A DNA stretch of 5,002 bases from an uncultured delta proteobacterium (GTDB lineage Bacteria > Myxococcota_A > Polyangia > Polyangiales > Ga0077539). The notes below the pieces were generated by a model. That model was not told the origin of the DNA, ran no database searches, and saw only the letters and a program-made list of their open reading frames with translations. This document shows positions 1 to 5,002 of this stretch, piece after piece (positions within the stretch are counted from its first letter, which is position 1; the number at the start of each line of letters is the position of its first letter). A program made the position numbers and the translations under genes. The DNA is taken from assembly GCA_903885885.1 (NCBI GenBank), contig CAISKJ010001163.1, positions 1 through 5,002 of the forward strand. Reading direction: 5' to 3'.

Positions 1-3000
1 ATGGTGGGCGTGCTCGCCTCCGGGGGCTCGCTCCAGGGGCCGCGCCTCTCGGGGCCCATCCGCAGGCTCGAGGCCCGCCTCGCGCTCGACCAGCAGACGG
101 GCGACCTGCGCGTGGCCCTCGCCCACGTGGCCGTCGGTCGCCTCGACCTCGCCGTGCGCGAGGCCCGCTGGTCGCCGCGCGCGCACCAGCTCGACCTCGA
201 CGCCCGCTTCGAGGGCCCCATCGAAGACGTGCTCCGCGCCGTGCCCGCCCGCGTGCCCGACATCCGCGGCGTCGTGGCCCTCGACGTGCGCGGCGGGGTC
301 AACGTCGCCACGATGGATTTCCACGCCGACGCCGACGTCGACGTGCGCGACCTCTGCCTCTTCGCGCCCGACAGCACCGACCACACGCTCATTCTCCGGT
401 ACGACCTCGGCGAGCGCGTGCGCCTGCGCGCCGAGGCCGACCGCGAGCGGCTCATCGCCCACGATTTTCGCGCGCGCTGGTCGGGCGCCGACATCACGAG
501 CCCCGCGGTCACCCTCGGGCTCACGAACGGCTTCCCCCTCACCGCCGACCTCACGGTGCGCGAGCTCGATTTTACGAAGCTCATGAAGAACGTCACAGTG
601 ACCGATCATACGATCGTCCTGTGGACCCTCAACGGCCTGCTGCGCCTCCACGGCGCGCTCGACCCCATGCGCCTCGTGTTCGACATCCCGGGCCTCGAGA
701 CCACAAACTTCGCCATCTTGCGCGACGGGTGGGACCGCGGCCCCCAGCACGCCATCATTCGCATCCCGCGCGCGCGCATCAGCGGCGCGATGATCATCGA
801 CGACGACTCCATCGGCTGGTACGGCGTGGCGGCGTCCTTCGCCCACACGCGCTTCGAGGCCGAGCGCATCCGCGTGCGCACGAGCCGCGACCGCACGGGG
901 AGAGACAAAGACATCCAGATCTCGGGCGTGGCGTCGGACCACATCGACCTCGCCGACCTTGCGACGGTGAACGACATCCCCATCGCGGGCATCGCGCACA
1001 CCCGCGCGAGCGTGCTCGGCAACACCGACGACCCCATCGTCACGGGCACGCTGCGCATCGAAGACTTCGCGTTCAACACCTTTCCCCTGGGCACGCTCGA
1101 GACCACGCCCGACACGCACTGGACGCTGCGCAACCTCCGCGTCGAGGCGCCGCACATCACGGGCCGCCACCGCCGCAGCCCCTACGAGCTCCGCCGCGCC
1201 TACCTCGACTTCAGCCGATGGACGCTCACCGCCGGCGCGCGCGTGACGTCGCCGCGCATGCAGCTCGGCGACTTCTACAACATGTTTCATTTCGAGGGCG
1301 ACCCGACCTTTACGCCGTACGACGGCGCGGGGGCCATCGACGCGCAGGTCGATTACGTGCTCGGCCGCCCCGGCGACGACCGCGACGGCGTGATGACCGT
1401 CGATGCCACCCTCGACGACGCCGAGATGGTGGCCTTCGGAGAGCACATCGACCACGGCAGCGCGCGCCTCGCGTACGAGTGGTTCCGCCGCCGCGAGGGC
1501 GTGCGCGGCGCGCGCGTCTCGGTCGACTACCTGCGCGGCACCAAAGGGGGCGCGCCCATCGAGGTGTCGGGCGCCATGGACCCGGGCGCGCGCATGCACT
1601 TCGTCGCGAGCGCACAGCGCGTCCCGCTGCGCTCGATGGACCTCCTGCAGCAGTCCGAGGCGCCCGTGTCGGGCACCGCCTCGGTGTCCATCACCGTCGA
1701 GGGAACGCCCGACGCCCCGCGCGTGCTCGGCGACGTCTCGCTGCGCGACCTGTCGGCCCTCGGGCGCTCGCTCGGCGCCGTCGACCTGCGCGTCTCGCAG
1801 GTGCCCGACGGGCCCCCCGCGCGCGCCCCGGGAGACCGCCCGCCCGCGGGGCGGATCACCCTCGACACGCGCCTCCTCGACGACCGCGTGCACGTGCACA
1901 CCGCCCTGCGCGTGCCCTGGGAGGAGAGCCACTGGCGCGACGTGACGGGCATTGACCACCGCGACTACTCCCGCGCGTGGGGGCGCTCCGAGCTCTCGGG
2001 CACCCTCGCCACGACCGACGCCGTCGACGTGCTCCCGTGGCTGCCGCCCACCGTGCTCGCCCGCGTGGGCGCCGACGCCACCGCGCGCGCGCGGCTCACC
2101 GCCGTGATCGAGCGCGCGCGCCTCGACGATGTGCCCCACGCCGACGGGCGCGTGGTGATCGACGCCCTCGAGGCCGGCGCGTCGGGGCTGCGCGCCACGC
2201 TCGGCACCGGCGCGCCCCTCGTGCTGTGCGCGCGCGCGGGCTCGTTCTGGATCGCCGCGGCCGCCGAGCGCGACGGCTGCGGCCCCACCCCCGCGAGCCT
2301 CGCGTCGGGCGCCGCGCTCTCCGTCGCGGCGGCGCCCTTCGACCTCACGCGCCCGCTCCTCATCGGCCCCGGCGGCGTGCGCATGTGGCTCGCCGGCGTC
2401 GGCGTGGTGGGCGCCACGGCCGCCGATGCGACGCGCCTCTTCGGCAGCGTGCGCGCCGAGCTCGACCTCGCGCGCGCCGCGGCGCTCGTGCCCTCGCTCA
2501 CCTGGGGCCGCGGCCTCGGCGTGCTCGCGGCCGACGTCGCGTGGGACGGCGCGCAGCCCAACCTCTCGGGCTCGGTGCAGATGCACGACGCCTCGGTGGG
2601 CGTGGCGGGCCTCCCCGCGCCCGTGAGCAACATCGACCTCGACGTGCGCCTCCGCGGCAGCGACGTGGTGGTCGAGGCCGCGCGCGCCCGCTACGGCGCC
2701 GCCACGGTCGACGCCTCGGGCGGGCGCGTCCACCTCGAGCGCACGCAGGTCGAGCGCATCGACGTGCCCGTGCGCGTGCGCAACCTCGTGCTGTCGTCGC
2801 GCGACGGCATGCCCGACGGCGTCGAGGTGGGCGCCGACGCCGACCTGCTCTTCTCGCGCGAGCAGGCCGACGAGCCCGCGCTCCTCTCGGGCGACGTCAC
2901 CGTCACCCGCGGGCGCTTCACGCGGCCGTCGTACCTCTCCTTCGACCTCGCCGGGCGCCTCGGCGGCGACGGCGCGCCGAGCCTCGCGCAGAACGCCCCC

Positions 3001-3819
3001 GCGGCCGCGCCCTACGACCCGGCCAACGACTGGCTCCGCTTCGACGTCGCGGTGCACATGCCCACGGCGTTTCGCGTCGCCAACAACCTCATCGACGCCG
3101 ACATTCGCTTCGGTCAAGGTCGGCCCTTCACGGTGGTGGGCACCAACCAGCGGTACGGCATCCTCGGCACGCTCGAGATCCCGCGCGGGGTGATGCACCT
3201 CAACGAGACCGACTTCGAGATCCGCCGCGCGCGCATCGATTTCGACAACCCCGAGCGCATCGCGCCGGCCTTCGACCTGCTCGCGCAGACCGAGATCCGC
3301 CGCACGGCCGACACGACGGTGCGCTCCCAGTGGCGCGTCAACCTGCACGCCTACGGCACCCCCGACCGCGTCAACCTCGACTGGAGCGCCGAGCCCTCGC
3401 TCTCGCTCGAAGACATCGTGCTCCTGCTCTTCTTTCGCCTCACGCGCGCGGAGATGGAGCGCGTCGGCGGCGTCAACGCCGCGCAGGCCGTGGGCATCGA
3501 GGTGCTGTCGCGCGGCCTCGGCCTCGACCGCGTGCTCCAGGGCGCGCTGCCCTTCATCGACGAGTTTCGCCCCGGGAGCACCTACAACTACCGCTCGGGC
3601 GTCATCGAGCCGTCGCTCTCGCTCGGCGGGCGCATCACCGACTGGCTGCGCTGGGGCGGCATGACCACCCTCAGCGCGCAGCCCCTCGTGCACGGCACCC
3701 TCGACCTGCGCCTCGGCCGCTCGGTGGGCCTGCAGATCTTCCTCAACAACGCGACCAACCAGCTCGGCACGCAGCTCCCCAACGCGGGCGTCGACGTGCG
3801 CTGGAGGCTCCTGCAATGA
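1..3819 (+). CDS. tamB: TamB-family (DUF490) envelope-spanning protein, 5' end missing
   Basis: TamB proteins are anchored in the inner membrane and span the periplasm as a long beta-structure with a hydrophobic groove. They act with an Omp85 partner in outer-membrane protein assembly and in phospholipid transport between membranes. The visible 1272 residues are almost entirely alternating hydrophobic/polar strands (for example VDVRDLCLF near 113-121 and VPVRVRNLVLSS near 922-933). AsmA/TamB-type turns of the form P-x3-G-x-hydrophobic recur near 345, 573 and 853. The C-terminal TamB domain covers roughly 940-1272: GILGTLEIPRG at 1053, FDNPE at 1081-1085 followed by the usual IAP..DL.A, then EPSLSLEDIVLLLFF at 1131-1145 (the conserved S-x-P-x-L-x-x-x-D-I-hydrophobic element), ending in DVRWRLLQ. 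No signal anchor is present at the visible N-terminus and the frame is open to the edge, so the ATG at base 1 is probably not the true start. The frame is intact throughout. Only three cysteines are seen (119, 743, 760). Family assignment is firm; the exact substrate is unknown. Confidence 0.9.
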   Translation: MVGVLASGGSLQGPRLSGPIRRLEARLALDQQTGDLRVALAHVAVGRLDLAVREARWSPRAHQLDLDARFEGPIEDVLRAVPARVPDIRGVVALDVRGGVNVATMDFHADADVDVRDLCLFAPDSTDHTLILRYDLGERVRLRAEADRERLIAHDFRARWSGADITSPAVTLGLTNGFPLTADLTVRELDFTKLMKNVTVTDHTIVLWTLNGLLRLHGALDPMRLVFDIPGLETTNFAILRDGWDRGPQHAIIRIPRARISGAMIIDDDSIGWYGVAASFAHTRFEAERIRVRTSRDRTGRDKDIQISGVASDHIDLADLATVNDIPIAGIAHTRASVLGNTDDPIVTGTLRIEDFAFNTFPLGTLETTPDTHWTLRNLRVEAPHITGRHRRSPYELRRAYLDFSRWTLTAGARVTSPRMQLGDFYNMFHFEGDPTFTPYDGAGAIDAQVDYVLGRPGDDRDGVMTVDATLDDAEMVAFGEHIDHGSARLAYEWFRRREGVRGARVSVDYLRGTKGGAPIEVSGAMDPGARMHFVASAQRVPLRSMDLLQQSEAPVSGTASVSITVEGTPDAPRVLGDVSLRDLSALGRSLGAVDLRVSQVPDGPPARAPGDRPPAGRITLDTRLLDDRVHVHTALRVPWEESHWRDVTGIDHRDYSRAWGRSELSGTLATTDAVDVLPWLPPTVLARVGADATARARLTAVIERARLDDVPHADGRVVIDALEAGASGLRATLGTGAPLVLCARAGSFWIAAAAERDGCGPTPASLASGAALSVAAAPFDLTRPLLIGPGGVRMWLAGVGVVGATAADATRLFGSVRAELDLARAAALVPSLTWGRGLGVLAADVAWDGAQPNLSGSVQMHDASVGVAGLPAPVSNIDLDVRLRGSDVVVEAARARYGAATVDASGGRVHLERTQVERIDVPVRVRNLVLSSRDGMPDGVEVGADADLLFSREQADEPALLSGDVTVTRGRFTRPSYLSFDLAGRLGGDGAPSLAQNAPAAAPYDPANDWLRFDVAVHMPTAFRVANNLIDADIRFGQGRPFTVVGTNQRYGILGTLEIPRGVMHLNETDFEIRRARIDFDNPERIAPAFDLLAQTEIRRTADTTVRSQWRVNLHAYGTPDRVNLDWSAEPSLSLEDIVLLLFFRLTRAEMERVGGVNAAQAVGIEVLSRGLGLDRVLQGALPFIDEFRPGSTYNYRSGVIEPSLSLGGRITDWLRWGGMTTLSAQPLVHGTLDLRLGRSVGLQIFLNNATNQLGTQLPNAGVDVRWRLLQ
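3803..3807 (+). promoter_or_regulatory. Shine-Dalgarno site of the downstream Omp85 gene
   Basis: GGAGG ends eight bases before the ATG at 3816, which is an ideal match and spacing for 16S rRNA pairing. It lies inside the upstream gene, in its TGG AGG codons (Trp-Arg). AGG is an uncommon arginine codon in this gene, where CGC and CGG dominate, so the site may be kept for initiation. It supports the ATG at 3816 as the start over the next in-frame ATG at 3834. Confidence 0.75.
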
Positions 3820-5002
3820 GGCGCGCCGCGCTGATGCTCGCCGCCCTCGCGTGGGCCTCGACGGCGCGCGCGCAGGCGGACGGCGAGGCGCCCCCCTCGG
3901 TCGAGCCCGTCGCGTCGGCGAGCGGCCTCGCGGGGCCCATCGTGTCCGTGGTGCTCGCCACCCCGCTGCGCGGCGAAGACCCGTGGCAGCGCGTGGGCCT
4001 CTCGCGCGGCGCGCCCTTCTCCGCCGAGCGCGCCCGCGAGGCCCTGCGCGCGGCCCTCGCGAGCGGCACCTTCGCCGACGCCACCCTCTCGGCGCGGCCC
4101 GTCGACGGCGGCGTCGAGCTCGTGCTGCGCGGCGAGCGGCGGTACCGCCTCGTCGACCTCGACGTGCGCGGCGCCGCGGCGCGCGACGCCGAGCTCGTGC
4201 GCGAAGACGCCGACCTGCACGGCGACATGGCCGTCACCGAGGCCACCGTGGCCGAGGCCCTGCAACGCATCGAGGAGTCGTACCGCGACGCGGGCTTCCC
4301 CGCGGCGCGCGCGAGCGCCGAGTGGCGCGAGACCGACACGCCCGGCGCCCGCGAGCTCACGCTGCGCGTCGTCGAGGGCCCCGCGCTGCGCGCCCGCGCG
4401 GTTGAGCTATCGCCCATCGCCGAGGGCTACGAGGCCGGCGCGCGCGCGGCGGTGGGCATCGCCGCGGGCGACCTCGCGGGCCCCGTGCGCGTGCGCGTCG
4501 GCGAGGAGGCGCTCACCACGTACCTGCGCCGCGAGGGCTTCCTCGACGCGCATGTCACCGCCGCGGTGGAGGCGCTGCCCGACGGCGGCGCGCGCGTGCG
4601 CTACGAGGTCGCCGCGGGGCCCCGCTACGCGATGGAGTGGGTGGGCGCGCTCGCCATGCCCGAGGAGTCGCTCCTCGAGTCGCTGCGGCTCGGCGAGGAG
4701 CGGGGCTTCACCGAGGCCACGCTCTCGTCGTTCTCGTCGCGCGTGCAGGACTTCTACGCCCGCCGCGCCTGGAGCGACGCCCGCGTGCGCGCTGCGCTGC
4801 TCCCCGTCGACCCCGCGCGCCCGGGCGAGCGCACGGTGCGCTTCTCCGTCTCCGAGGGGCGCCAGGTGCGGGTGCGCGCGCTGCGCTTCCCCGGCGCCGC
4901 GGTGCTCACCGAGGCCGAGCTCACGGCCATCGTCGAGGGGGCCGCGCGCGCCGAGCTCCCGTCGGGTCCGCGCACCTACCGCGGGCGGGTCTATCGCGAG
5001 CG
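3816..5002 (+). CDS. Omp85-superfamily outer-membrane assembly protein (BamA/TamA type) with multiple POTRA domains, 3' end missing
   Basis: This is the N-terminal 395 codons of an outer-membrane assembly factor. Periplasmic POTRA domains bind partners or substrates, and a C-terminal 16-strand barrel (outside the window) inserts proteins into the outer membrane. Residues 1-19 are a Sec signal peptide: two arginines, a hydrophobic core, and ARA before Q20 as the cleavage site. POTRA-like units follow at about 42-107, 110-188, 191-269, 271-348 and 351 onward (cut), a period near 80. Each complete unit has strand-helix-helix-strand-strand order. The helix-to-strand signature is visible as GTFADA at 84-89, Y-RDAG-F at 156-161, Y-LRRE-GF at 236-242 and Y-ARRA-W at 314-319. 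The start overlaps the tamB stop as ATGA, implying an operon with coupled translation. Starting at M7 instead would remove the positive charges of the signal peptide. At least five POTRA units match BamA's usual number better than TamA's three, but the position next to tamB suggests TamA function, so no symbol is given. Confidence 0.87.
   Translation, partial: MRRAALMLAALAWASTARAQADGEAPPSVEPVASASGLAGPIVSVVLATPLRGEDPWQRVGLSRGAPFSAERAREALRAALASGTFADATLSARPVDGGVELVLRGERRYRLVDLDVRGAAARDAELVREDADLHGDMAVTEATVAEALQRIEESYRDAGFPAARASAEWRETDTPGARELTLRVVEGPALRARAVELSPIAEGYEAGARAAVGIAAGDLAGPVRVRVGEEALTTYLRREGFLDAHVTAAVEALPDGGARVRYEVAAGPRYAMEWVGALAMPEESLLESLRLGEERGFTEATLSSFSSRVQDFYARRAWSDARVRAALLPVDPARPGERTVRFSVSEGRQVRVRALRFPGAAVLTEAELTAIVEGAARAELPSGPRTYRGRVYRE

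Noticed and set aside
603..617. GATC-rich near-palindrome (GATCATACGATCGT) as a possible operator or methylation cluster
   Set aside because: Only two GATC sites, inside coding sequence, with no associated start or intergenic region.
1888..1899. Perfect 12-base palindrome GTGCACGTGCAC
   Set aside because: It lies in the middle of the coding frame, encoding an alternating Val-His strand. In DNA this rich in GTG and CAC codons such palindromes arise easily, and no promoter or gene start is nearby.
621..1955. Long + strand open frame (444 codons) inside tamB
   Set aside because: Its product is almost only Arg, Pro, Ala, His and Gly, which is what a shifted frame of GC-rich coding DNA yields. 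The TamB frame gives clear family motifs over the same bases.
1965..2633. Reverse-strand open frame of 222 codons
   Set aside because: Antisense shadow of tamB with an Ala/Arg/Ser/Pro-biased product, no recognisable domain and no upstream ribosome site.
3834..3836. Alternative start codon for the Omp85 gene
   Set aside because: It would delete the charged N-terminus of the signal peptide and has a poorer distance to GGAGG than the ATG at 3816.
3851..4405. + strand open frame of 184 codons within the Omp85 gene
   Set aside because: The product is Arg/Ala/Gly/Pro low complexity. The frame starting at 3816 gives a signal peptide and POTRA domains through the same bases.
3588..4417. Two overlapping reverse-strand open frames spanning the tamB/Omp85 junction
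   Set aside because: They are antisense to well-supported coding sequence on both sides of the junction, have low-complexity Arg/Ala/Gly/Ser products, and overlap each other in different frames.

Overview
The window is very GC-rich (by eye roughly three quarters G+C, with G or C at almost every third codon position). It comes from a Gram-negative (diderm) bacterium, because both genes encode machinery that exists only where there is an outer membrane. Composition and gene style fit a myxobacterium-like lineage (Myxococcota, perhaps Polyangia), but that placement is an inference from style, not from a marker gene.

The layout is simple: two genes on the + strand, both cut by the window edges, with no intergenic space. 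Positions 1-3819 hold the 3' part of a large TamB-family (DUF490) gene. Its predicted product is a beta-strand-rich periplasmic protein that is normally tethered to the inner membrane. Its C-terminal TamB domain is complete, but its N-terminal membrane anchor is not in the window. Positions 3816-5002 hold the 5' part of an Omp85-superfamily gene (BamA/TamA type): a signal peptide followed by a string of POTRA domains. Four are complete and a fifth is entered before the window ends, so the outer-membrane barrel lies beyond the right edge. This second gene is open at the window end and was identified by translating frame 3 directly.

The two genes overlap by four bases (ATGA), and a GGAGG Shine-Dalgarno sequence lies inside the last codons of the first gene. 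This indicates co-transcription and translational coupling. Together they would form an envelope-spanning module: TamB crosses the periplasm from the inner membrane and contacts the POTRA domains of its outer-membrane partner, working in outer-membrane protein assembly and/or phospholipid movement. The main point of interest is that the partner carries at least five POTRA units rather than the three of classical TamA. It is therefore either BamA itself paired with TamB or a lineage-specific TamA-like protein.

I saw no RNA genes, mobile elements, CRISPR arrays, terminators or promoters, and no reverse-strand gene. The long open frames on the other strand and in other frames are by-products of the GC-rich codon pattern. 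I found no evidence for a wholly new system here.
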